The position numbers and the translations under genes were made by a program. Positions 10,453-19,900 of a DNA stretch of 58,500 nucleotides are shown here, piece by piece. The DNA is from Mesostigma viride (lineage: Eukaryota > Streptophyta > Mesostigmatophyceae > Mesostigmatales > Mesostigmataceae). The first letter of the stretch is position 1; each line of letters starts with the position of its first letter. The stretch is taken from NCBI GenBank assembly GCA_009746045.1, contig RPFO01001075.1:793561-852060 (forward strand), read 5' to 3'. The notes beneath the pieces are model-generated. The model saw only the letters and a program-made list of their open reading frames with translations. It searched no databases and was not told where the DNA came from.

Positions 10453-12818
10453 AATTAATTAATTAATTAGACTCGTGCTCCCGTTGGGGAGTCACGGAGC
10501 ATTAACCCCGATGGATGGATGGATGGATGGGTGCAGACATTCCTACCGGTCTAATCTATCTACATTGGCTACATACTACATCTATCTAGCAACATTCTAA
10601 CTACAACATCTATCTAGGCAGCCGCACGCTGCCCTAGGGGGAGCTATCTAGCGTGCCTCCCGCGGGATTGCACACGCGGGCGCTTCCCCACTGGGGGGGG
10701 CTCGTTGTCCTCTATGACCTGGGCCCACTTGGCCTTGTCCATCATCTTCTTCCAAATCACGGAGAGGCCTAGGCCCCCCATGTCCTCTACTAGCTGTTCT
10801 TTGAAGGTGCGGGCCTTGCGGCGTCTAACATCACTGGGCCCAGCCCACGTCAGGAGGTGCCGGCCAGGCTGGGCTGGTCGCAGTCCTGCGGGGGGCCACG
10901 TGAGGTGTCTACCTGGTTGGTGCGAGCTAGGTGCCCTACTAGCTGCAGGCGGCGTTGCTTAATTGTGCTGGTGATATAGGGCATGCCCTGGTACAGGTCC
11001 TCATTGCGGACATAAGCAGCATATCCTACTCTGAAAATGGAACGCAGCATGCTGGTGACCGCGCCGTCCAGCTTGCGGGCCAGGTCGGCGGTGAGGGTCC
11101 ACGTCTCGGCGCCATACGTGAGAACAGGAAGGACGAGGACCTTGAACAGGTCCTGTTTCTCGATCTTGCCCAGGGGCTTGCGCCACAGGGCCCGGTACTG
11201 GCGTAAAGCGTGCCAGGCAAGGGAGATGCGGTGGTCCACATCCACCTCGCAGCTAGGGAGCAGGCTGCCCAGCAGCTTAACGCGGTCCCGATACAGGACT
11301 CGAGAGCCGTCTAGGAGATAGAGGGGCGGCGCTGAGGTGGTGAGCCCAACCGCCAGGGCCTCTGTCTTCTTGCTGACCTCAAGCCCCACTGCACGGGCCT
11401 TGAGGGCCAGGCAGTCAAGCCATGTCTGCACGTGCTCAGTGTCCTCAAAGAGGGTGGTGTCGTCTGCGTAAATGATGTCTGCTAGCCGAATCTCCGTGTC
11501 CGCACCGCCATGCCAGAATTTGTTAGCAACCTGCACTCCTGGTTCCCTGCCCACGATGCGGGCAAATCGCTTGCGCGCCTGAATCATTACGTATTCTACA
11601 ACAATAATGAACAGGTAGGGCGACAGCACGCAGCCCTGCCACACACCCTTCTGTAAAGGGCATGGGGGCGTGGTCCCGTAAGAAGTGCGCACCGAAGTGG
11701 TGGACCCTTCATACAGGTTGCGGATGACAGCAATCAGGGGGCGGGGGATCCGGAACAACTCGAGGATGTCCCAAAGCGCAGGCCAGAAAACCGAATCGAA
11801 GGCTTTGATGAAGTCCACCAGCACAAGGTGCAAAGGGGACTCACCAGGCTGAAGGCGTTGCAGTTCCTCCACCAGTCGGCGAGTAGCGAAGAGCGCCTGT
11901 ACTGTGTTGCGACCTAAACGGAAGCCGTGCTGAGTCTCGCTGAGGTGACCGTCCAGGGCCGTGCGCAGGCGGTTCAGGAGGAGCCGCATAAGAAGCTTGA
12001 GGGGGGCACTTTGAATGCACACCCCTCTGTAGTTGCTGGGGTCAGCAGGCGACCCCTTGTTCTTGTACAGCATCGTGCGAAAACTGTGTTGCCAGGCCGT
12101 TGGAGGTGGTTGCGACGACAGCAGAAGGCGGTTGCAGATGTCCCGGAAGAGCAGCATAACACCTGTGTCCTCGAATTCGGCTGCAAGTTTTACAACTGCG
12201 GCCGGAATCTCGTCAGAGCCGGTGGCTGCGTCATAACGCAGGCGCTGGACCGCCTCCGTGACCTCGCGAGAGGTGAAAGGAGGCATGTCAGACGGGTCGC
12301 CAAGTGGGCCGACCAGCGGGGGGACTAGGTAGTCCGCCGCTGACCTAGGCGGGGCCGGGGGCCCTGCGGGGCCGGCCAGGGCGGCCGGGCGGGCGGCGGC
12401 GGCTGGGAGCAGGGGTGGGGGCGGCGCAGCTGTCCCCACGACCTCGGCCGTGGCCGTGGCCCAGGTACGAAGCCGCTTGGCTGGGGCGCCGGGGACGTCG
12501 TGGCGGTGGGGCCGGCCGAGGCCGTCCGGGTGCCCGAGGCGCTTGTACCAGAACCAGGCCCCCTTGCCGTCGTGCTTCTGCTGGCAGCTGCGCAGGTCCT
12601 TGACCATCTGCTGAGCATCTGCCTTCTCAGCCTGCTCGTAGGCGGCCCTCAGAGCTGCTTGCAGCCCAGGTTTGGCGAGCGGATCTCTGTTGCGGCGGAG
12701 CATCTGCCTGGCGGCGACCACTGTCGGTGCGTGACGGTGGACAGCAAGCTGCCGACGCGGAGGCAAGGTGGGGAGGGTGCGGGCAGCCAGGCGATACTTG
12801 GCGGCGACACCACGTTGA
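10453..12818 (-). mobile_element. 5'-truncated non-LTR retrotransposon (LINE)
   Basis: Bounded by the 9-bp duplication CATCCGGTT. Read on the minus strand it contains a reverse transcriptase frame, then a 3' region with CCATCCATCC repeats and a terminal hairpin (CTCCCCAACGGGAG) followed by a TAATTAATTAA tail. The frame is open right to the 5' junction at 12818 with no start codon of its own, so the element is 5'-truncated, as is usual for target-primed insertion. The clade is not resolved. Confidence 0.9.
10850..12818 (-). CDS. Reverse transcriptase of LINE (truncated N-terminus)
   Basis: Uninterrupted frame of about 655 codons ending in TGA at 10850. In order it shows: a basic N-terminal segment; an Ala/Pro-rich stretch; FRTMLYKNKGSPADPSNYRG; the catalytic motif A LVDFIKAFDSVFW; WQGCVLSPYLF; the catalytic motif C YADDTTLF; VKLLGSLL; and the thumb-region LPVLTYGAETWTLT and RRLQLVGHLAR. 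These are the standard motifs of non-LTR retrotransposon RTs, which copy element RNA at a nicked target. No endonuclease domain is present in what remains. All catalytic residues are intact, so the copy is young. About a dozen residues upstream of 12818 in the open frame come from flanking DNA. Confidence 0.9.
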
Positions 12819-12827
12819 CATCCGGTT
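12819..12827. repeat. Target-site duplication, right copy (CATCCGGTT)
   Basis: Partner of 10444-10452. Confidence 0.8.
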
Positions 12828-13129
12828 GATCTAGTGTAGGCCAACAACAAGCCTCCCCCATGCAGTAGGAAAGATGCGCATCACCTGCTGCATGGATGCG
12901 AACTGCCCAGTCTGCCCTGCCCCCTATACGAGTACCCGTTAGAACCGTAGGCATCTTCAAGGGTGCTCCCCAACGGGACTGCATGTACAATTAATTATTA
13001 ATGAAATTAAATTAATTTAGGCTGGCGCATTGTATTGTGTCTCCACACTCAGACACTGGCAACAATAAAAGCAACTCCAATCTCCAATTATCTTTGCAAC
13101 TATCACTTATCAAGGAGACAACAATTATC

Positions 13130-13140
13130 ACATATATTAA
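13130..13140. repeat. Target-site duplication, left copy (ACATATATTAA)
   Basis: Repeated at 13974-13984. The left foldback arm shows the site once (complement near 6390), which proves a simple insertion. Confidence 0.8.
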
Positions 13141-13835
13141 CTCCCAGCCACTACTCGGTGGCGCTCCGGCACCAGCTATTTGCCCCGCAGCCTCTTGTTC
13201 CGGCCGGGCGGCCTTGTGGTAGCTGTGGGCAGCCGCTGGATCCCACGGGGACTCACTACCTTTCCTGCATGGGGGGCCAACAGAATCAGAATTGGTATTT
13301 GTATTTGCACACTGTCCTCCTGACGGTGGTGCTCGCCATGTTTCGGTCGGTTTTCCCCCACGCGAACATCCGGTCCGAGGATGCGGATGGCGCTGCCTTC
13401 TATTCCCCCAACCACCGGCCTGACATCGTGGTGCTGGACTTTGAGGGGGGTGGCCGGCATCTGCTTATCGACGTTTCGGTGGCGCGGCCCTTGGCTCTTA
13501 GCCACGTGGCTGGGGCCTCCCTCACGGCAGGTTACACGGCGGACCGGGCGGAGCGGGCCAAGCTCCTGGCCTACGGCGACGTCGGGCACCATCGTGTGGT
13601 GCCCTTTGTCCTGGAGGAGTTTGGGGCCATGGGGCCCCTGACCTCCGCCTTCTTCAAGGAGTGTTGCCGGCTCCGGGAGGACCGGCTGGACCTGGAGGGC
13701 CAGCGGGCCTCATGGTCGGCGCGGACCTGGACGACATATTGGCGTCAGCGCTTGTCGGTGGCGCTGACTCGGGCCATGGCTGACATCATGCTCCGCCGTA
13801 CGCGGGCTGATTTTGCGGTGCAGCAGGGCTATTAG
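13141..13835 (+). CDS. LINE C-terminus: zinc knuckle + restriction-like endonuclease
   Basis: The frame encodes a CX2CX9HX3C cluster (CGSCGQPLDPTGTHYLSC) soon after the junction. About 75 residues later comes RPDIVVLDFEGGGRHLLIDV, which fits the P-D...D core of the restriction-like endonucleases that follow the RT in R2-, NeSL- and CRE-type non-LTR elements. These cut the target DNA to prime reverse transcription. The RT itself is missing because of the 5' truncation, so this fragment is not autonomous. The clade assignment is inferred from domain order only. The frame is intact, suggesting recent insertion. Confidence 0.7.
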
Positions 13836-13973
13836 GTTCCTCCCGTTAGGAGTTTCCATTGGTCTTATCGTAGTATAGAGATTTGACATGGCTCTGTATA
13901 GAGGTTTATAGCTGGGCGTTTGCTTTGGTTTGAGTGATTTCACTCTGCTGTAAGTAATTATATTATTATTATA
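13141..13973 (+). mobile_element. 5'-truncated LINE with endonuclease-like C-terminus
   Basis: An 833-bp insertion between 11-bp duplications, open in one frame from its first codons to TAG at 13835, followed by a short 3' region and an ATTATTATTATA tail. It is unrelated in sequence to the LINE at 10453-12818 and lies in the opposite orientation. Confidence 0.85.
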
Positions 13974-13984
13974 ACATATATTAA
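13974..13984. repeat. Target-site duplication, right copy (ACATATATTAA)
   Basis: Partner of 13130-13140. Confidence 0.8.
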
Positions 13985-14340
13985 TAAAATTAATCCCGTT
14001 GGGGCGTCACGGAGTATTAACCCTGATGGATGGATCGTCACGTGAGCATAAGTCCGTGTGGATGCGTCACGTGAGATGGAGGGAGGGAGGGAGGGAGGGA
14101 GGGAGGGAGGGAGGGAGGGAGGGAGGGAGGGAGGGAGGGAGGGAGGGAGGGAGGGAGGGAGGGAGGGAGGGAGGGAGGGAGGGAGGGAGGGAGGGAGGGA
14201 GGGAGGGAGGGAGGGAGGGAGGGATGCGGGCAAGCAGTCCTACCGGTTCTATGCTATCTATCTAGAGACTATACTAACTAATCCTAAGGCAGGCCAGCCA
14301 GATAACTCTATAACTAACTGGATCATGCACATCAACTGAG
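13985..14340 (-). mobile_element. LINE 3'-end remnant with hairpin
   Basis: On the minus strand CATAGAACCGGTAGGACTG (near 14240) resembles the 3' region of the LINEs at 10453 and 42050. It is followed by the (TCCC)n run, GGTTAATACTCCGTGACG, the hairpin core GCCCCAACGGG and an AT tail. Only the stretch up to the microsatellite is mirrored in the left foldback arm. Confidence 0.55.
14079..14223. repeat. (GGGA)n microsatellite, about 145 bp
   Basis: Counterpart of the (TCCC)n at 6065-6283; shorter, so the two have changed length independently. Confidence 0.95.
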
Positions 14341-15640
14341 GAGGGCAAAGTACACTCCCTTCTCTCATTGCCTGAAAGGCAGGCCACGGGTTTAAGGCAG
14401 GCCACATGTGCTCACTAGGGGAGTCTAGCAAGTGCTGTGGGTGCAATAAAGCCTTGAAGCAGCAGATGCACATGCAGTAGAGCTTCCCTGTGGTCGAAAG
14501 GCCAGCCACAGATAGGCATGGAACTCATTTAGGAGGCGCTGGTTTGGGAGAGTATAAAGGTCTCTCCCGGAGCCTGAGGGTTCTTCCCTCCCCACAATGC
14601 TAGCGATCGTTAGCGTGGACCCATTCTGCATTGGCGGTGTTCGCCATCTCCTGAAGAAAAGAATTGACACATGTTGTCTCATTCATATGTGTAATTAGGG
14701 GGGAAGCATGGTAACTTACAACAAGAAACTTCCAACATGCCGTTGAATAATAAGTAGTGCAGATTGCACATACCAAAACACCGCTGACATGACAAACATG
14801 CATTATACTGCCATAATATTTACCAGTCTTGAAGTGGTTGCGGTGCTTGAGCTTGTCAAACAACCTAGATCATTTAGTGCCATTGGCATACGCTGGTGAG
14901 AGCATTGACCTCAGTCTAGAACAAGATACACGAGCCGGAGAGGCATGTGTGTAGTAGTAAGTAGTGGAAGTTGAACGTGGGGCCACAAAGAGGTGCATAG
15001 GAGTAACCGTGGACACAAGAGTCATGCTACCTTGACTGAGTAGATTAAAGATGCAGCTAGGTAGGCACAACCCTAGTACCGACAAAACCACCGTCATGAG
15101 GGTTAAAATCAGGAATGAAGCTCCCCACGGCAGCAGAGGGTTACCGCAGGCTACAACCTTAACGGTTGACATAGCGCTCTTCAATGAAAGCAGTAATGCA
15201 AGTCTATTTCGCACTTACCTGTCATGGCTGCCGTTCCATGAAGTTACCCATTTTATTGCCTTAGGAGCTACGTCTTGCAAACAAGTCAGTAACGATGATG
15301 TTGTGCCAGCATGGCTACTGCCATGCTACTGCAGCAGATTCTAATTGACATCGCTACATCTGACGCGAAGTACTTTAAGAGATATGCAAAGAACCATGCA
15401 CGTGAATTTTGCGGCGCCGGTAATCAGATACCTCAATGCATGTCACTGTCTTCCATTCAAACCGGCCTCGATGGTAGGCTTCTAACGATACACCTATCAA
15501 CATTGTACAAAGCACCCTGAAAGCACACCGCACTGTCCCTCTTTCTGCGCCGAAATCGAAGTTCGCATTCTTTTCAGACTCTAGGCATGTAGTTGCCACC
15601 GGCATGCCATGGCACCGCTCACGGCCATTATTTGAAGATG
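14340..15640 (-). other. Unassigned region, weak minus-strand exon candidates
   Basis: Two small minus-strand segments splice in frame: acceptor GATCTAG then LFDKLKHRNHFKT with donor ACTG|GTAAAT (about 14858-14825), and acceptor TTCTTCAG then a short tail ending TAA (about 14655-14613). A frame at 15375-15605 may belong to the same gene. No family is recognised and chance cannot be excluded. Confidence 0.2.
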
Positions 15641-15683
15641 AATCTTTGTTTTCCCATTTCCCCTGGGCGTCAGAATTAGCAGC

Positions 15684-15860
15684 CCGCCGTTGTCTCCCTC
15701 GAGTGAGACAACGGGTAGTTCCCAGCGCTTCGTTGTCTTACTCTAGTGAGACAGCTAGATATTAGTTCCCAGCGCGCCGTTGTCTCACTCGGTGAGACAG
15801 ATATTAAGTTCCCAGCGCGCCGTTGTCTCACGGTAGTGAGACAACGGGTAGTTCATCAGC
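15684..15860. repeat. Detached block of the 43-bp satellite
   Basis: Four units with the same GTCTCAC...GTGAGAC palindrome and the AACGGGTAGTT and AGATATTAGTT variants seen in the foldback arms, 1.5 kb outside the foldback. 15861-16840 holds short related pieces (CCCATTTCCC, AATAAAAATATGCCCAT) and nothing else I can name. Confidence 0.8.
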
Positions 15861-16840
15861 TGCTATCTACAGTGCCGTAAGCGGAACCGCCCACACAACG
15901 GGTAGTTGCCAGAGCCACAGGACTGCCACACCACACCGAGGCTGCGACGGGACTAGCCCCGTTGGCGGTGTGTGTGCCCACCTTAAATTAGGATTCGCTG
16001 ATACTCATTTCCCCTCTCACCTCTTTGGTCCATTTTTTTGGCTAATAAAAATATGCCCATTTCCCCGAAAAAAGGCCCCGTTGGCGGGCATCACTACTTG
16101 GTCTGGTTAGCGTAGTGGCGGCGTGGGAAGAAACAGAGTGGCTGACTGGTTGGCGTCCCCACTCCCCAGTGCCGGTCCACCGCTTTACCGTGGGCGCCTC
16201 GTCCAGAAGTCCACAGAGGCCGCAGTCCGATCGAGGCAGCATTAAGGCTGCTGGCTTAACAGCATTAAGGCGGTTAAACCTTTTTCTCCTCGATCCCTTT
16301 TGCGGTAAGCTCAGGGCCTGCCTTCCAATATTGATGCTAGCTGGTGATATTCTTTAGTATAGAAGGCAGAAGCAAGAATTCAATGAGGCATGCACGTATT
16401 CATAGATTATATTCTGATCGATAGATTATATATTAATTAGAGCTGTACTGCTGCTTGCAGCGCTTCATGTGCAACGAGGATCGAGTTTTCTTGAATAGAT
16501 TTTGCGCAGGCCAATTTTCTTGCGACGTTTTCGTCGGGATACTAAACCGGCGCCCTGATGCTAGCTAGAAGACTAGCTAGCTAGGTTCTCTAATTAGGTA
16601 GTTGCCTGATGGTGACTTAAACGTTGGCATTATATTATGATAATTCTAGTGATCTGCATGATCAATCAGGTCTGACTAGCTAGCGCCGGCGGAATCTGAT
16701 TTTCTTTGCCTCGATGAATATCACCCTGATAGATCATGCACGACATCGGGTACCCTGCTCCTGTCCACGTCCTCCGCCGCCCTGGACATCCTTGAACAGC
16801 ATTTCCAGCTTCGACCATGACGCCTGGCGGTTCATCTTCG

Positions 16841-16928
16841 ATGTCGCGTCGGGGTCTGCAGGTGGCACTCTTGCTCGTCATCGTCTTGGCGGTTTCCCCG
16901 GGCAGAAGCTTCGCTTGGACTATAAATG
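16841..16928 (+). CDS. Exon 1 (signal peptide), tentative
   Basis: The ATG starts MSRRGLQVALLLVIVLAVSP, then GRSFAW: two arginines, an uninterrupted hydrophobic core and a small-residue cleavage site. The donor AATG|GTGTGC is weak but gives phase 1, as the next exon needs. A strong GTAAGT at 16974 lies beyond an in-frame TAA. It is 3.6 kb from exon 2, so the link is an inference. Confidence 0.45.
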
Positions 16929-19900
16929 GTGTGCAATAAGTGGTCATTGTACACTTTTTTATCTATGTTCTTTGTAAGTATCGATTGTGCTGTTTACTGT
17001 ACTGTGGTACTCACCCCTATTGATCTGCCTGTCCTGGGTAGATACCTATCTTGTTTATGCATGGGCTGGCCCGGCTCGCTGACCCTTATCACACTACAAT
17101 GCGCCTGCACTACTTGGATACGTTTCTGGCCTGGAATGTGCCATTGCTTTTGGGGTTGAAACTCAGGGAAGTGCTGCGACCAATGGGATCCGTGTCGTCA
17201 TGTACGGGTACGGGTATTTTAAAACGGGGTTTAAAATACGAGTATATACGTGGGGGGTTGAAAATAAACGGGCTTAACCCCTAAATGGGCAGAAATACTG
17301 CCGATGCATCGGCTGTAACTTCACAATTTTGCAAACCAGATGCCATCCAACCCACCCATATCCAATGGCTGTCCTTGGGGGCCAAGCATGTCCATGAGTT
17401 GCCCTTCGGGTTGGTATATCACAACCTTACATATATGCAGGGTAGGCCATGTATAACTGCCGTCAAAGTCAGGGGGGTCAAGACGAGCGTTTTCATTTTT
17501 GGTAGAATGTGCATTTTGAATTATGTTGTAAGAGCTAGGCACCTACCACTTCAGGGATGATAAACAATTAGTTGCTGAACAGTTTGAGCCATTGGGGTCA
17601 TCATTTGGGTGGGTATACCAGCAGTTACACCCAGTACAGCCCATAGGGGTACCGTTGGTAAAAAGCAACCAAGGGGTTAGGAGTGGGCATACTACCTACT
17701 CATACCTACTAATATGGCCCCCAACCATGCAACACAATACATTTCCCTTCCACAATGATGGGGAAACATAACTGCATCATCACACTGCCCTTACATGGCA
17801 CCTATGTGCAGGTGCCACCTTGTCCATGCACGTAGGTAACGTGGTACGGATACCCTACGCAAGGCATGCATTCTAGGAGGCAGCCACCAACAAACTAGTG
17901 ATTTTAAGCCTATTTCAGCTTGCCCTAGCAAGGATAAACTAGGCCTAAGCTGCTATAGCTTGCCAGGTGATGGCCAGCACACCTGGTGGCACATGCTGAC
18001 AATGGGAAGCTTCTACTCACCGGTTACATGCTTGATGATGCCACAGAGACCAGCCAACTGCCTCACACTCATGCAATATGTGTGTGGGAAATGTATAACA
18101 AACATATATGGAGGTATTCAAACCCATACAGCCTCTAAAACTTATCACCATCACCCTGTGGCAGGTCAACTGACTGAGGGAAGCATCTAAGAAGGGTGTT
18201 TTGGAAAGGGGCCAGGCCAGGGTCAAGAAAGAGCATGAATAATGCAAAAAGAATGTGCTACACAAGCTAGAACGTATATATAAACGTCAAAAATCGATAG
18301 GAAAACGATAACTCAGCTTTACCAGGCATGGATGGCGTTACCTTGGCCCAGGCGGTGGCCGCAAAATGGCGCATTTCGGCACACCAAAGTTGTGCAGCAT
18401 GGTCGCTGGATTCGGCGATTTCTGGCCACCCTTGCACGTTTACGACTACTATGTATCATAACAAGTACAAAGAAACCAATATATCCTTTGAAATACGCCG
18501 GAAAGTTATTGCTGTCAACGTTTCTATCGTCCGGCCTGATCGCAGTTTTTTCCAGCAAGAACGCTGCCGACACCTATCAAATGGCATTCCCGCGAACCAA
18601 AAATTGGCCTGTATCATCTTTAGGACGTATAAAATCAATTTCCTGAGTTTGGTCAGAAAATTCGAACGAAAACGTAAATGCCATGCGTGGGCGCAAGCCG
18701 CCATGGCCAGGTCGTCGTTTTCCGGAATGCACGTTGTACGTGAAAAAGTACCCTGACCCCTAGTACTTTGACCGGCCAGAACACCTCGATAACTTTGTCA
18801 GAAGTATGCAAACCCTAGTACCATGCTGTGAGGAAAATTATAAACTTTCGATCTTCTCAGCTAAACTTTTCCTAATTCTCAATAGTTTTCGCGGCATTTG
18901 GTCCCCCGAGAAGGGGCCGACGTGTCGGCTGTAACTCAGTTTTAGGCGGAAAATCGGCAGCCAGACCATTTAGGGGTTAAAATATGCGACCGCGTTTCTA
19001 ACTGAAGGGGTTATAGGGCGCGCATCCACGTGGAAAACACTTTCATTGATAGTAATTAGAAAGTAGTTTCATGGTATACATGGCTTGCATCAGTCAACCA
19101 TGTCAACCATGGTTGGCTAAGCACATTTCAGTGTTGGCACATCATCATAACAAGGGCATGCTCAAATAAACTAATGGTGGCAGCTCACTGTCTAGATGCA
19201 GTCACATGAATGCAATATCTCCAATATGATCATCAGCAAAACAGTTCTTTCCCTGCACGAAAAAAATGTAAAGAAACCGTTGGCGGCCACTCAGCTTCTG
19301 AGCACTGTGATGCCGCTGGGAAGAAAGGGTGCGGCACTCTCACACAAAAAGAACGCCCCAAAAGAACGAAAAAGACTTCGAACGACAAGCTCGTAGAGGA
19401 AAGCACTGAAAGCAGATCACGTTCGCCACAAATCTATACCTTGACATCGTAAAGCCCTCGCCCAGGCGAGCAACAACGGCCGTTCTTCTATGATGAAAAT
19501 GGCAGGCTCGAACTGTGCACGCCTCAATAATTACTAACCGAAAGTGGCCGTCAATCTGGAACAAAGCACCCGTTCTGTTTGGAATTCGATGCTATCAATA
19601 CTAATGCCTCCTTCACGGTCAGAACCCCGCCCCCATAACCTCGCATTTACTGCCGCTATATCATGAATTCTATTTGATTCCGTGTGACCAAAAAATGCAC
19701 AGTATCCCCCATGCCGATGGCATAAAAAGAAAGCAGAGATATTATGAGCCAGCTACTCTCCGCCACAATCTAATATCATGAACTCATCATCTTCAACATT
19801 CGAGCATTTGGTTTGCATTTCTCTCGCCCCATGTTGCTAATTTCGCTATGGCCACTCTCGCAAGTACAGTGACTCGCGCACCTGGCACCCAACTTTTAAT

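Larger units (their letters stand above)
8601..14078. repeat. Right arm of giant foldback-like inverted repeat
   Basis: Complement of the left arm 6286-8527, interrupted by a retrotransposon at 10453-12818 and another at 13141-13973. Small differences between arms (for example GATGTCAA near 12820 against GATGCC, and 'AACTAAGGG' near 6750 against 'AAGGG') show that the arms have diverged slightly and are not a copying artefact of one read. Confidence 0.85.

Noticed and set aside
11927-12829. Plus-strand ORFs of 100-130 codons opposite the reverse transcriptase
   Set aside because: GC-rich antisense shadows of the RT frame.
18328-18756. 142-codon plus-strand ORF
   Set aside because: Frames of similar length exist on both strands here, no domain or splice partner is visible, and it lies in a large intron of the gene model.
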